From positions 1-64,000 of the forward strand of contig JAJXWS010000003.1 in assembly GCA_021781495.1 (NCBI GenBank): DNA of 64,000 nucleotides, read 5' to 3'. The position numbers and the translations under genes were made by a program. Each line of letters opens with the position of its first letter. The first letter of the stretch is position 1. The notes beneath the pieces were generated by a model, which was given only the letters and a program-made list of their open reading frames with translations, was not told the origin of the DNA and made no database searches. This stretch comes from Acidobacteriota bacterium. Its GTDB lineage: Bacteria; Acidobacteriota; Terriglobia; Terriglobales; Acidobacteriaceae. Shown here piece after piece: positions 54,296 through 63,117 of this stretch.

Positions 54296-55081
54296 ATGCA
54301 AGCGCACATTGAAAGTCTCGTAAAGCTGCAAAACGTCGAGCTGGAGCGTACCCGGCTGACACAGGCCGCCCGCGCTCTTCCTGCGGAAGTTGCGCAGGCA
54401 GAGGCGGCACTGGCTCAGGCGCAGCGTCAGGTGGCAGAAGCCTCCGATGCGCTTGTCCGCGAGGACTCCCTGCGCAACCGCATGGAGCGCGAGATCAACG
54501 GACATCGCCAGAAGGCTGGCCGTTACCGAGCACAGCAGGACTCCATCACCACGCCCGCCCAGGCGGAGGCCATCGAGCACGAGATCCGCTTTGCTGAAAG
54601 TGAAATCGAGCGGCTGGAAAATGAAGAGTTTGCCAGCCTGGAGCGGACGGAAACACAGGAGTCCGCACTTGCCGCCGCCCGCGCGCAGGTGGAGTTGATG
54701 GCCGGGGCTCTCGACAAGACCCGCGAGCGCATTGCGCTGCGCCAGCAGGAGATCAGCCGCGAGCAAGCATCGCTGCTGGCCGAACGCGACACCCTGCGCA
54801 AGGCCATTGAGCCAGAGTGGCTCACGCGCTTTGACCGCCTGGCGGCAACTCGCGGCACCGGCCTGGCTCGCGCGGAAAACCAGCAATGCACCGGTTGCCG
54901 CATGGGCGTACGACCGCAGGTGTGGAACCAGCTGCGCGAGGGCGAACTGCTCACCTGCGACAGTTGCGGACGCCTGCTCTACTGGGACTCTGCCATGACG
55001 CCCGCGCCCAAGTCGCCCTTGCCCGAGCCAGCAGGCAGTGACGGCCGTGCCATACGCCGCCCGCAGCAGGCCGGCGACTAG
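54296..55081 (+). CDS. Zinc-ribbon coiled-coil protein (CT398-like)
   Basis: A 261-residue cytoplasmic protein: a long antiparallel coiled coil (about 1-190, for example [20 protein letters not shown] and [19 protein letters not shown]) and a C-terminal C4 zinc ribbon with Cys198-x2-Cys201 (CTGC) and Cys221-x2-Cys224 (CDSC). The family (formerly DUF164) is widespread; its role is uncertain, possibly nucleic acid or envelope-associated. ATG 54296 is preceded by a weak GCAGG. The frame is open upstream over the AsmA-like shadow. The tail of about 25 residues after the ribbon is Pro/Ala-rich and disordered. A nucleotidase-like gene follows 76 bp later. Confidence 0.88.
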   Translation: MQAHIESLVKLQNVELERTRLTQAARALPAEVAQAEAALAQAQRQVAEASDALVREDSLRNRMEREINGHRQKAGRYRAQQDSITTPAQAEAIEHEIRFAESEIERLENEEFASLERTETQESALAAARAQVELMAGALDKTRERIALRQQEISREQASLLAERDTLRKAIEPEWLTRFDRLAATRGTGLARAENQQCTGCRMGVRPQVWNQLREGELLTCDSCGRLLYWDSAMTPAPKSPLPEPAGSDGRAIRRPQQAGD

Positions 55082-55157
55082 AATCTGCCCCAGCTTCCCT
55101 GCTAGGCTTTTCTCAGGACATTTGAGACGGTTTTGTCTCACGAACCGGGAGCAGGCA

Positions 55158-55688
55158 GTGCAGCGGATTTGCGTCGATATGGATGAGGTGATGGCGGATA
55201 CGCTCGCCGAGCACCTTCGCCGCTACAACCAGACATTTGACGAGGACGTAACCCCCGAAGACCTGGCCGGCAAAGGGCTGTGGGAGGTTACGCCGATCGA
55301 CCGCCAGGCCCAGCTGCGCGCCTTCCTCGATGCGGAAGACTTCTTTGAAGATCTGGCCCTCATGCCCGACGCACAGGCCGTGCTCAAAGACCTCTCCGCC
55401 CGCTTTGAGATCTTCATCGCCACCCAGGCCATGACCGTGCCCAACTCCCTGGGCCCCAAGTATCGCTGGCTGCAACGGCACTTCGCCTTCATTCCGCCTA
55501 CGCACTACGTCTTCTGCGGCAACAAGAGCATTCTGCGGGCTGACTTCCTCATCGACGACCTGCCGCGCAACCTGCAGCGCTTTGAGGGCACGGGCCTGCT
55601 CTACACCGCCCCGCACAACCTCACCGCCACCGGCTTTACCCGCGTGAACAACTGGCAGGAAGTCGCCATGTATTTCGCCGCCAGCTGA
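55158..55688 (+). CDS. 5'(3')-deoxyribonucleotidase-like HAD protein
   Basis: A 176-residue HAD-superfamily phosphatase of the NT5C/YorS type, expected to dephosphorylate (deoxy)nucleoside monophosphates. The start GTG 55158 has GGGAG six bases upstream and places the nucleophile motif at the very N-terminus: ICVDMDEVMADT with Asp7 and Asp9. Later motifs are FIATQAM (motif II Thr), KSILRADFLIDDLPRNL (motif III Lys region and motif IV acidic pair). The small helical cap lies between (residues 20-75). Housekeeping nucleotide pool control is the likely role. Confidence 0.88.
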   Translation: MQRICVDMDEVMADTLAEHLRRYNQTFDEDVTPEDLAGKGLWEVTPIDRQAQLRAFLDAEDFFEDLALMPDAQAVLKDLSARFEIFIATQAMTVPNSLGPKYRWLQRHFAFIPPTHYVFCGNKSILRADFLIDDLPRNLQRFEGTGLLYTAPHNLTATGFTRVNNWQEVAMYFAAS

Positions 55689-55757
55689 GATACGGCGCTG
55701 TAGATCAAGCGTCCGTTTGCAATCGACTGCGAGCCGGTATCTGGCGCTGAGCCGAAC

Positions 55758-56486
55758 TCAGCGCTCAGCCGTCCCGGTTCCGCGCGTGGAAACCGGCCTC
55801 TGCAACATTGCCGTACCGGCCGTGCGCAGCAGCGTAACCGGTTGCGGCGCCGGCGCCTGGTGCATTGTCACAATCAGCGCATCGGCAGGCTTCTTGCCCG
55901 CACACACATACGAGTGCGGCGTACTCGCATCAAAGTAAACCGCATCGCCGGGCTCCAGCGTGCAGTGGTTCTCGCCGTGATGCAGGTCCAGCATACCGTC
56001 CAGCACATACAGGAACTCGTAACCCGGATGCATGTGCGCACGCGGCTCCTGGCTCTTCTCCTGCGGAATGAACTCGGCAAAGTATGGATCCATGCTGCGA
56101 TCCGGAACCATGTAGCCAAGGCTCTCAAAGAAGTACGTCGGCTCCTCCACCCCGGTCTGGGGCAGCCTTACGCGCTCCTTGCGCCGATGCACACGAAACA
56201 GGGCCTGCGGTTCACTTTCAAAAAAATAGGAGAGATCCTTTGAAAAGACCATGGCAATACGCGCCAGGTTCCGCAGCGTAGGCACCACTCGGCCCGTCTC
56301 CAGCTGCGACAGAAAGCTCGCCGAAAGCCCCGTGTGTCTCCCCAGCTCCACCAGGCCCATCGACTTCTTCAGCCGGAGCCGCTTGATGCGCTCGCCGATG
56401 CGCTTCTCCGCGATAAATCTTTCCGTCGTCTCCGGGTCCACCTGCGACTTCTGTGTTTCCTCGTTGCGAACTGCCGCCAGATCCAT
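55758..56486 (-). CDS. XRE-cupin transcriptional regulator
   Basis: A 242-residue regulator. The N-terminal helix-turn-helix (about 35-92) reads GERIKRLRLKKSMGLVELG, HTGLSASFLSQLETGRVVPT. The C-terminal cupin domain (about 150-230; PRAHMHPGYEFLYVLDG, LEPGDAVYFDASTPHSYVC) binds a small effector. ATG 56486 is selected for GGGGGAGGGG upstream. Family members regulate amino acid, polyamine or small-molecule catabolism. It is divergent from the epimerase gene (130 bp between starts), the most likely local target apart from itself. Confidence 0.92.
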   Translation of the reverse strand: MDLAAVRNEETQKSQVDPETTERFIAEKRIGERIKRLRLKKSMGLVELGRHTGLSASFLSQLETGRVVPTLRNLARIAMVFSKDLSYFFESEPQALFRVHRRKERVRLPQTGVEEPTYFFESLGYMVPDRSMDPYFAEFIPQEKSQEPRAHMHPGYEFLYVLDGMLDLHHGENHCTLEPGDAVYFDASTPHSYVCAGKKPADALIVTMHQAPAPQPVTLLRTAGTAMLQRPVSTRGTGTAER

Positions 56487-56617
56487 CGTTGTGCCCCTCC
56501 CCCAGGGTACGTACCAGACAGCTGTTGCCTTAATCAAAAATAATTCTCATGATACTAAAGTCAACTCTTTCGGGCAAACGGTATCCAATTCATCCGAAGG
56601 AAAGAGGCATTCATCCT

Positions 56618-57544
56618 GTGGATATGGATACAGTTCAGGCCCCAATGCGTTGCCTCGTCAGCGGATCTTCCGGCATGCTGGGCACCGCTCTGCGCGGCGC
56701 GCTGGCGGCGCAGTCCATCCCCATGCTGCAACTCGTCCGTCGCCCACCCTCCGGCAAGGATGAGCTCCAGTGGAATCCCGCAGCCAGTCCGCCGGTCGCC
56801 GATATCGCGGCCCTCGAGGGGTGTGCAGCAGCCATCCATCTCTCTGGAGCCAATGTCGCCAGCCGGCGCTGGACCCGATCCTGGCGCCGGGAGATGACCC
56901 GCAGCCGCGTCGATTCCACGCTCGCCCTTGCAACGTCGCTGGCCTCGCTGCACACGCCGCCCCAAGTGCTGCTCGTTGCCTCCGCTATCGGCATCTACGG
57001 AAACCGTGGCGAGGAACTGCTCGACGAGGACTCTTCGCCGGGCGTGGGCTTTCTTGCAGATCTGTGCACCCGCTGGGAGGCCGCCGCGCAGCCCGCCGTG
57101 GACGCCGGCATTCGCGTCGTGCATCTCCGCTTCGGCGTTGTGCTGGGCCCCGGCAAGGGAGCGCTGGCGCAGATGCTGCCGCTGTTTCGTCTCGGCCTGG
57201 GCGGTACGCTCGGCAATGGGCGCCAATGGATGAGTTGGATCAGCCTCGCCGACGCCATCTCGGCCATTCTCTTCGCGCTCCAGACGCCGCAGCTTACCGG
57301 CGCGATCAACCTGACTGCGCCGCATCCGGTCACCAACGCGCAATTCACCAGTGCGCTTGCGCGCCAGCTGCACCGCCCCGCCATTCTGCCGGCACCCGCA
57401 TTTGCCCTTCGGCTGGCGCTGGGACAGATGGCCGACGAAGCCCTGCTGGCCAGCGCGCGTGTGCTTCCCGCGCGGCTGCTGCATGCGGGCTTTCACTTCC
57501 AGCACAACACCGTGGAAGAAGCACTGGCCGCCGCTCTCGGCTAA
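56618..57544 (+). CDS. TIGR01777 family NAD-dependent epimerase (YfcH/SulA-like)
   Basis: An extended short-chain dehydrogenase of about 308 residues. The Rossmann signature is CLVSGSSGMLGTALRGAL (Gly-x2-Gly-x2-Gly). The family motif IHLSGANVASRRWT, the active-site-like SAIGIYGNRGEE (Tyr-x3-Arg) and RFGVVLGPGKGALAQMLP follow. GTG 56618 has AGAGG ten bases upstream; ATG 56624 is the alternative. The physiological reaction in the family is unknown; YfcH-type proteins are linked to cell division or sugar nucleotides. It converges with yidC. Confidence 0.88.
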   Translation: MDMDTVQAPMRCLVSGSSGMLGTALRGALAAQSIPMLQLVRRPPSGKDELQWNPAASPPVADIAALEGCAAAIHLSGANVASRRWTRSWRREMTRSRVDSTLALATSLASLHTPPQVLLVASAIGIYGNRGEELLDEDSSPGVGFLADLCTRWEAAAQPAVDAGIRVVHLRFGVVLGPGKGALAQMLPLFRLGLGGTLGNGRQWMSWISLADAISAILFALQTPQLTGAINLTAPHPVTNAQFTSALARQLHRPAILPAPAFALRLALGQMADEALLASARVLPARLLHAGFHFQHNTVEEALAAALG

Positions 57545-57604
57545 CACCGCCTCTTCTGCTGCCAAAGAAAACGGGCGCCCTTCGTCTTCCACTTGCCAGT
57601 CTGC

Positions 57605-59416
57605 TTATCGGCGGCCTTGGATCACTCGCGGGCCGGGAGCTTTCTTCGCCGCTCGTCTGGCGGCAATCGCGTGCATCTCCTTGCCGATGCTGGACTGATT
57701 GATGCCCACCTGGATGGCCAGGTTGATCAGATTGCTCGTGCCCCAGTAGAGCGCCAGCCCCGACGCATAGTGCCACAGCATAAAGCCGAAGAACACCGGC
57801 ATCACGATCGCCATCATGCGGCGCTGGGTCGGATCCATACCCGGCGAAGGCGTAATGTACTGCGTCAGGAACATCGTCACGATAATCAGAATCGGCAGAA
57901 CGTGCGACGGATCCGGCGCAGACAGATCCGGCAGCCACAGCCAGTGCGCCTGGCGCAGTTCCACCGCATTCAGCAACACCTTGTAGTAGGCAAAGAACAG
58001 CGGCATCTGCAGCAGCAGCGGCAGGCAGCCGCCGTACATGTTCACGCCCTCGGTCTTGTAGAGCGCCATCATCTCGGCGTTCATCTCAGACCGCTTGGGG
58101 TCGTTGATCTTCAGATGAGCGTACTTCCTCTTGATCGCATCCACCTTGGGCTGGATGCGCATCATCTTCAACGAGGACTTCATCATCATGAAGCGCGTGG
58201 GCAGCAGAATCAGGCTGAACACCACGGTAAAGAGAATGATGGCCCAGCCCCAGTCTCCAATGCCGTGCTCCACCATCAGGCGAAGCACAAGATAGAGGGG
58301 CTTGGCGATAATCGTCAGCCAGCCGAACTGGATCAGGTGCTCCAGCGACGGCCCGGTCTGCTTGCCATTGGCGCTCATCGCGTGGACGGAGGACAGGATA
58401 TCGGTCGCCTTCGGCCCGGCATACAGGCGCAGACGCGTATAGCCGCTCTGGTCGCCCATGGCCAAACCCAGCACATCATCCGGACGCTTCTGGCTGTTCG
58501 GATTCGTGGGATCGCTCAGCACCTCGATGCTGTGGTGCAGTGTCATCAGCGTGGTGCTTGCAGGCACGTCCGGCAAAAAGGCCGCCGTAAAGTACAAATC
58601 CATCACCGCGGCGTACTCGTACGGCTGCTCCAGCGTGGCTCCGCCGCTCACCTTCGGCGCCGCCATGGAGTCCTGCTTGCCGTCGATGGACCACGCAAAC
58701 TGCGTGGGCGTGCGCACGGATGTCGCGCGCGATACCCCCGTCAGCAGCTCCTCCATATCGCCCAGGCCAGCCGGCCACTCCACCAGCGCCCGCACCGGCG
58801 CGCCGTTCCGCAGCACCTGCGTCTCCACGTGGATTACATAGCTCGCATCAAAGCGGAAGGTCTTCACCACGTCCAAGCCGTTCTGCGCGTAGTGGAAGCT
58901 AAGCGAGGCAGGCGCGGTCAGCTGGCCCGTTGCCGATGCCTGATAAAGCGCCGAGTTCAGCTGCGTCGTCAGCGTCGGATCGTACGTGTACAGCGAGAGC
59001 GGAAGCCCAAAGCGTTCCGCGGTCTTCGGCTGTACCATGTCCAGCGGCTTGCCGTTGTCGTCCAGATACTTCTTCAGAATCCAGTGCTTCACCTGCGCGC
59101 CGCGATTCGTAAAGACGATCCGGTACATCGCGTTCTCAACGGCCGTCTCTGTCTCGTCTGCAGCGCCGACCGCCGGCGTAGCCGTGGGCATGGCCGCCGT
59201 GGCTGTCGCGGCTGCGGATGGCTGGCTTGCCTGCGTCTGCTGCTGCGTGGTCTGCGTTGCGGGCGGAGTTGCATCCTGCTTCGGCTTGAAGAACTGGAAG
59301 CCCAGCAGCACGGCCAGCGCCAGAAACACAAACGTGGTCAGGCTGCGGAAATCACCGCCGCTGTTGCCGCCGCCGGGGCTCTGCGACTCAAGATTGGGAT
59401 TGCGAAATTCGGGCAA
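57605..59416 (-). CDS. yidC: YidC membrane protein insertase
   Basis: It inserts and folds inner-membrane proteins alone or with SecYEG. The 603 residues begin at TTG 59416 (AGGAAG six bases upstream), with no useful ATG nearby. Helix 1 is FVFLALAVLLGFQFF; a Gln/Ala/Thr-rich linker leads to the periplasmic P1 domain (about 95-360). The conserved C-terminal insertase core shows ILFTVVFSLILLPTRFMMMKS in part and KRSEMNAEMMALYKTEGVN in part, and ends in a basic tail (RRAAKKAPGPR). It follows yidD and rnpA on the same strand. Confidence 0.97.
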   Translation of the reverse strand: MPEFRNPNLESQSPGGGNSGGDFRSLTTFVFLALAVLLGFQFFKPKQDATPPATQTTQQQTQASQPSAAATATAAMPTATPAVGAADETETAVENAMYRIVFTNRGAQVKHWILKKYLDDNGKPLDMVQPKTAERFGLPLSLYTYDPTLTTQLNSALYQASATGQLTAPASLSFHYAQNGLDVVKTFRFDASYVIHVETQVLRNGAPVRALVEWPAGLGDMEELLTGVSRATSVRTPTQFAWSIDGKQDSMAAPKVSGGATLEQPYEYAAVMDLYFTAAFLPDVPASTTLMTLHHSIEVLSDPTNPNSQKRPDDVLGLAMGDQSGYTRLRLYAGPKATDILSSVHAMSANGKQTGPSLEHLIQFGWLTIIAKPLYLVLRLMVEHGIGDWGWAIILFTVVFSLILLPTRFMMMKSSLKMMRIQPKVDAIKRKYAHLKINDPKRSEMNAEMMALYKTEGVNMYGGCLPLLLQMPLFFAYYKVLLNAVELRQAHWLWLPDLSAPDPSHVLPILIIVTMFLTQYITPSPGMDPTQRRMMAIVMPVFFGFMLWHYASGLALYWGTSNLINLAIQVGINQSSIGKEMHAIAARRAAKKAPGPRVIQGRR

Positions 59417-59466
59417 AGGAGACTTCCTGTCGTAGTGAGAAAAGGCACCATAGGGCGCCGCTCTTC

Positions 59467-59730
59467 TTATGGTAATGGTTTGTGCGGAAAATGGCTTGTC
59501 CGCGTCACCGGAGGCACCGGGTCCAGCCCGCCGCGGCTGAAGGGATGGCATCGCAGCAGCCGCCACACCGCCAGCCCGACTCCGCGCAAAGGCCCATGCG
59601 TTGCAATCGCCACCGCCGCATACTCTGAGCACGTGGGCAGATAGCGGCAGCCTCCCGGACCAAGCGAGTGCAGCGCCGGAGAAAGCCACCGGCGATAAAA
59701 CTCGATCATGGCAAGCAGAATGCGCGTCAT
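59467..59730 (-). CDS. yidD: YidD membrane insertion efficiency factor
   Basis: An 87-residue peripheral protein helping YidC-dependent insertion. It has the family core [20 protein letters not shown] and [15 protein letters not shown], with the conserved Cys residues, and [18 protein letters not shown]. Its ATG overlaps the stop of rnpA (ATGA), so translation is coupled. It is the normal neighbour between rnpA and yidC. Confidence 0.95.
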   Translation of the reverse strand: MTRILLAMIEFYRRWLSPALHSLGPGGCRYLPTCSEYAAVAIATHGPLRGVGLAVWRLLRCHPFSRGGLDPVPPVTRTSHFPHKPLP

Positions 59731-60200
59731 ACCTTGGCCCCGGCAGCACGGCCATCCGGACGGCTGCTCTCGCAGGACTGCTCCTGCTGCATCATCCGTT
59801 CCGCCTCCGCCTGCGCCTGCCCCAGAATACGCACAACCTCCGCGTCCAGTTTCCCGAACTCCAGGGTGAGCACCGAGCGGCGCGGATGCAGAATCAGATC
59901 GAAGCCCACCGGCAGCAGGTCCACATGCCGGCGCAACACCTCGCGCATGCGACGCTTGATGCGGTTGCGCTCATGCGCCTTGCCCAGCACCTTGCCCGCC
60001 GTCAGCCCCACCCGGGGGCCGTCCGGCTCTGCCTGCGGAGCCAGAAACCAGCTCATTGAAGCCGACTGGCGCTTGCGGCTCGCCGCGTAGGCGCGCTGAT
60101 AATCCGCGTGCCTGCACAGGCGCACACCCACCAGCGATTGGCGGCGGGGCGTTGCAACCTGGGCAGTCTGACGCGGATCAGCGATGCTTGGGGTTCTCAT
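59727..60200 (-). CDS. rnpA: Ribonuclease P protein component
   Basis: The protein subunit of RNase P, which matures tRNA 5' ends (and the tmRNA of this window). The 157 residues include the signature [17 protein letters not shown]. The N-terminus is about 25 residues longer than in E. coli and the C-terminal tail (after [14 protein letters not shown]) is also longer, Gln/Glu-rich. It is 81 bp downstream of rpmH, as in most bacteria. Confidence 0.95.
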   Translation of the reverse strand: MRTPSIADPRQTAQVATPRRQSLVGVRLCRHADYQRAYAASRKRQSASMSWFLAPQAEPDGPRVGLTAGKVLGKAHERNRIKRRMREVLRRHVDLLPVGFDLILHPRRSVLTLEFGKLDAEVVRILGQAQAEAERMMQQEQSCESSRPDGRAAGAKV

Positions 60201-60281
60201 GGCAGTGCCGGAAAGGTCTCTCTGTCAGATCGGCAGCGTGGCCAACCTCTTCCGGCCGAAATAACCCGGCGGGAGTTGGGG

Positions 60282-60437
60282 TTAGTCGCGGTAACCGGCG
60301 CTGACAGAAACACGCTTGCGGCCGGCCGCACGACGGCGGCTCAGCACGGCGGCGCCGCTCTTGGTCTTCATACGCGCGCGAAAACCGTGCGTCTTCACGC
60401 GGCTGCGGCGATTGGGCTGAAATGTGCGCTTGGGCAT
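60282..60437 (-). CDS. rpmH: Ribosomal protein L34
   Basis: A 51-residue, very basic protein: [19 protein letters not shown], then [19 protein letters not shown] and RKRVSVS. These are the classic L34 signatures. AGGAG lies ten bases before the ATG. It is the first gene of the minus-strand rpmH-rnpA-yidD-yidC set, divergent from dnaA. Confidence 0.97.
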   Translation of the reverse strand: MPKRTFQPNRRSRVKTHGFRARMKTKSGAAVLSRRRAAGRKRVSVSAGYRD

Positions 60438-60945
60438 GGAAATGCGCTCCTGTTTCCTGATGAAAATCTGAGCCTTGACGGCAAGTATTAAGTGTATCGC
60501 AGGTTAGCCCAGGAATCCAGCCCCATGCACTTCCGCTGCCTCAAATCGCGAGCCTGCCCGGTGCACAAATTGCCTCCGCACGCACCTCACTCGTCGCGCC
60601 GGCAAGGCCGGCAAGTGACTCTGGTAACTCGTTTCAACAGGAATCACCATCCGTGGTGCATCCCGAAACAGGTTTGTCCAAAGTTATGTGAAAGGGGGAT
60701 TGCATCGACCGTCAAATGTGCTACCATCGGGACCGTTCAAGAAAGTTTCCAAGCGTCCCACGGACTGAGTTTCATCCGAGCCCCAGTTAGTTTCAGGGGC
60801 ATGTCAGCGGCTATCAGACAGTTTTTTTCTGAGCGACTTTCGAGCGGTGAAGGGATAACTTCACCCCGTCAGAGGCCTATTGTCTAAACCGCAGCGGATA
60901 AACTCGGCCGGCTGTACACAGGTGACGCAGGCAAGGATTCGCTCA
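60438..60945. other. rpmH-dnaA intergenic region, candidate origin neighbourhood
   Basis: In many bacteria the replication origin lies between rpmH and dnaA. These 508 bp hold no gene. I searched for TTATCCACA boxes on both strands and saw only weak two-mismatch forms (AGCGGATAA at 60893; AAGGGATAA near 60850), so a DnaA-box cluster is not evident here. TTGCAT (60700-60705), a 16-bp spacer and TACCAT (60722-60727) may be a dnaA promoter. The dnaA ribosome site AAGGA is at 60933. Confidence 0.4.
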
Positions 60946-62355
60946 ATGGCTTTTGCAATTTCGCCGGCTTCGGCACTAAATCCGTGGCTCCAAATACTCG
61001 CAGCCTTAGAAAAAAAGGTGATCCGCCAGTCCTTCGAAACCTGGCTGAAACCAACACGCTACAGTCATGCCGCGGGCCGCACCCTCTACGTTCGCGTACC
61101 GTCCCCGGAGTTCCAGCACATCGGCGAAAAGTACGGTGATCTGATTCAGGAAGCGATCGACCTGCAGGCGCTTGAGTTTGACGACGTCGTCTTCGTCACC
61201 GCCAATGAGGACCCATCCGTTCCCCCGCAGCGCAAGGATGGGGGCTTTGGTCCGCTGCCCGCACACGCGCCCACCGCACCGCAGCAGGCGGCTGGCGGCC
61301 GCGCGCCAGAGCAGGCACGCTTCGACTGGTCCTCGGCAGCGCAGCTCAACCCGCGCTACACCTTCGATGCGTTTGTTATCGGCAACGGCAACCAGTTTGC
61401 CCGCGCCGCCTCGCTCGCCGTGGCAGAGCGTCCCTCGCGCGCCTACAATCCGCTCTTCCTCTACGGCGGCGTGGGCATGGGCAAAACCCATCTGATGCAC
61501 GCCATCGGTCATGAGGTAAAGCGCCGCCAGCCCGTGGCGAATATCTGCTATGTCTCGGCGGAGAAGTTCACCAACGAGATGATCACCTCGCTGCGCAATG
61601 ACCGCATGACCAGCTTCCGCGACCGCTTCCGCTCGGTCGACGTGCTGCTCATCGACGACATTCAGTTCATTGCGCAGAAAGAGCGCACGCAGGAAGAGTT
61701 CTTCCACACCTTCAACGCGCTGCATGAGAGCATGCGCCAGATCGTCATCGCCTCAGACCGTCCGCCCAAGGAGCTGGCCGAGATTGAAGATCGTCTGCGC
61801 TCGCGCTTTGAGTGGGGCCTGATCGCAGACATTCAGCCGCCGGACCTTGAAACCAAGGTCGCCATTCTGCAGAAAAAGGCAGAGAGCGAGCAGGTGGTTC
61901 TGCCCACCGACGTGGCGCTGTTCATCGCATCCAACGTCCGCACCAACGTGCGCGAGCTGGAGGGCGCGCTGGTCCGCCTCATCGCATGGTGCGGCCTCAA
62001 TCACATGGAGATTACGCTGCCCTCCACGCAGCAGTGCCTCAAGCAGTTCATCGACATGCAGGTGCGCAAGGTCACCATCGAGGCCATTCAGCGCGCCGTG
62101 GCCGAGCAGTTCGGCATGAAGGTCAGTGACCTGAAGCAGAAGAACAACTCGCGCAACGTTGTGGTGCCGCGCCAGATTGCCATGTACCTTGCCAAGCAGA
62201 TGACCGAGGCCAGCCTGCCTGAGATCGGCCGCCAGTTCGGCAACAAGCACCACACCACCGTCATGCACTCCATCGCCAAGGTGGACGAGCAGCGCCGCAC
62301 GGACAAGGACCTGCACCGCACGCTGAACAAGCTGCAGGATATCCTTAACGGATAG
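60946..62355 (+). CDS. dnaA: Chromosomal replication initiator DnaA
   Basis: An AAA+ protein that opens the origin. ATG 60946 follows AAGGA; an open frame from TTG 60880 has no such site. The 469 residues have domain I (about 1-80; NPWLQILAALEKK, FETWLKPTRY), a linker of Pro/Ala/Gln, the AAA+ core with Walker A GGVGMGKTH (about 174) and Walker B LLIDDIQFIAQK, and the C-terminal DNA-binding domain with GNKHHTTVMHSIAKV, the usual signature (commonly RDHTTVMHA). It is divergent from rpmH and followed by a strong terminator. Confidence 0.98.
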   Translation: MAFAISPASALNPWLQILAALEKKVIRQSFETWLKPTRYSHAAGRTLYVRVPSPEFQHIGEKYGDLIQEAIDLQALEFDDVVFVTANEDPSVPPQRKDGGFGPLPAHAPTAPQQAAGGRAPEQARFDWSSAAQLNPRYTFDAFVIGNGNQFARAASLAVAERPSRAYNPLFLYGGVGMGKTHLMHAIGHEVKRRQPVANICYVSAEKFTNEMITSLRNDRMTSFRDRFRSVDVLLIDDIQFIAQKERTQEEFFHTFNALHESMRQIVIASDRPPKELAEIEDRLRSRFEWGLIADIQPPDLETKVAILQKKAESEQVVLPTDVALFIASNVRTNVRELEGALVRLIAWCGLNHMEITLPSTQQCLKQFIDMQVRKVTIEAIQRAVAEQFGMKVSDLKQKNNSRNVVVPRQIAMYLAKQMTEASLPEIGRQFGNKHHTTVMHSIAKVDEQRRTDKDLHRTLNKLQDILNG

Positions 62356-62378
62356 CGCCTCGCAGCGCCGCAATAAGC

Positions 62379-62403
62379 AAAGGCCGCTTCCAGAGCGGCC
62401 TTT
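62379..62403. terminator. Bidirectional terminator between dnaA and jag-like gene
   Basis: The symmetric hairpin AAAGGCCGCT-TCCAG-AGCGGCCTTT lies between convergent genes. A-run and T-run flank the stem, so it can serve both strands. Confidence 0.88.
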
Positions 62404-62448
62404 CTAGTTCTCGACTGTTTCGCCGATCATCCGGCGCGAATGCTCTTC

Positions 62449-63000
62449 TCAGCGTCGCCCAAAGCCCCGGGGCTTCGTCGGCTGTGCCACCTGCAGATGC
62501 GTCTTGCCCGCCGGATACACGGCAAGGAAGCGCTCCTGGCCCTCGCCGGAGCTGGCCGTCTCCACGCCTTCCATGTCGCGCAGCGCCAGGTGCAGCAGCC
62601 GGCGCTCGCGGCTGTTCATCGGCGGAAAGGCAAACGGAATCCCCGTCTTCCGCACCTTCTCCGCGGCGGTCTCCGCGGCCATGCGCAGCTCCTGCGCGCG
62701 CAGGGCCTTAAAGTTCCCCGCGTCAAAGCTGACCAGGTCGTGCTCGCGCTGCTCCAGACGCAGCATCTGCGCCGCCAGAGTCTCCAACGCGCGCAGCACT
62801 TCTCCGTTGTGCTGGGTCAACAGCGGCACATCGGGCCCGCCCAGTTCCACATAAATCAAGCGGGCCTCAAGCCCATCCGGATCGTGTGCGCCGTCGCCGG
62901 CGGTGATGCGGTACTTGAGGCGCATGCCGCCCAGTTTGTTCAGGGAGGCCAGGAATCCAGCAATCGTTTGTGCAGCCTGTTGCAGATCAGCAATTGGCAT
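62449..63000 (-). CDS. Jag/KhpB-like RNA-binding protein (KH-R3H)
   Basis: A 183-residue protein whose C-terminal half has the R3H-type core PPMNSRERRLLHLALRDMEG followed by ETASSGEGQERFLAVYP (arginine and spaced histidine). The preceding part (about 25-80; RLKYRITAGDGAH, LLTQHNGEVLRALETLAAQML in part) fits a KH-like fold. Jag/KhpB proteins bind RNA and affect cell elongation. In most genomes jag is directly next to yidC; here it is on the far side of dnaA. The N-terminal Jag domain appears to be missing, so it is a short form. Confidence 0.82.
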   Translation of the reverse strand: MPIADLQQAAQTIAGFLASLNKLGGMRLKYRITAGDGAHDPDGLEARLIYVELGGPDVPLLTQHNGEVLRALETLAAQMLRLEQREHDLVSFDAGNFKALRAQELRMAAETAAEKVRKTGIPFAFPPMNSRERRLLHLALRDMEGVETASSGEGQERFLAVYPAGKTHLQVAQPTKPRGFGRR

Positions 63001-63117
63001 AACGGATTAGTATCGCAGAACTAGGCCACCTCGCGGGCGCGAATTCCATTTCCCGGCCCCGGTTACGCCCGGCCGACTCCTGCTTCGGCCACGCGGACAT
63101 GAATCGAACCCGCACCG

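Noticed and set aside
52441-54312. 623-codon plus-strand frame
   Set aside because: Antisense to the AsmA-like gene, which has a signal anchor and family-like beta repeats; the plus frame has none.
57593-59644. 683-codon plus-strand frame
   Set aside because: Antisense to yidC, which is certain.
60438-60945. Confident oriC call
   Set aside because: The position between rpmH and dnaA is suggestive, but I found no clear DnaA boxes; only a candidate neighbourhood is reported.
63090-63117. tRNA-like T-arm (GGTTCGATTC on the minus strand)
   Set aside because: The flanking bases do not pair into a five-pair T-stem and no acceptor or anticodon arm can be drawn.
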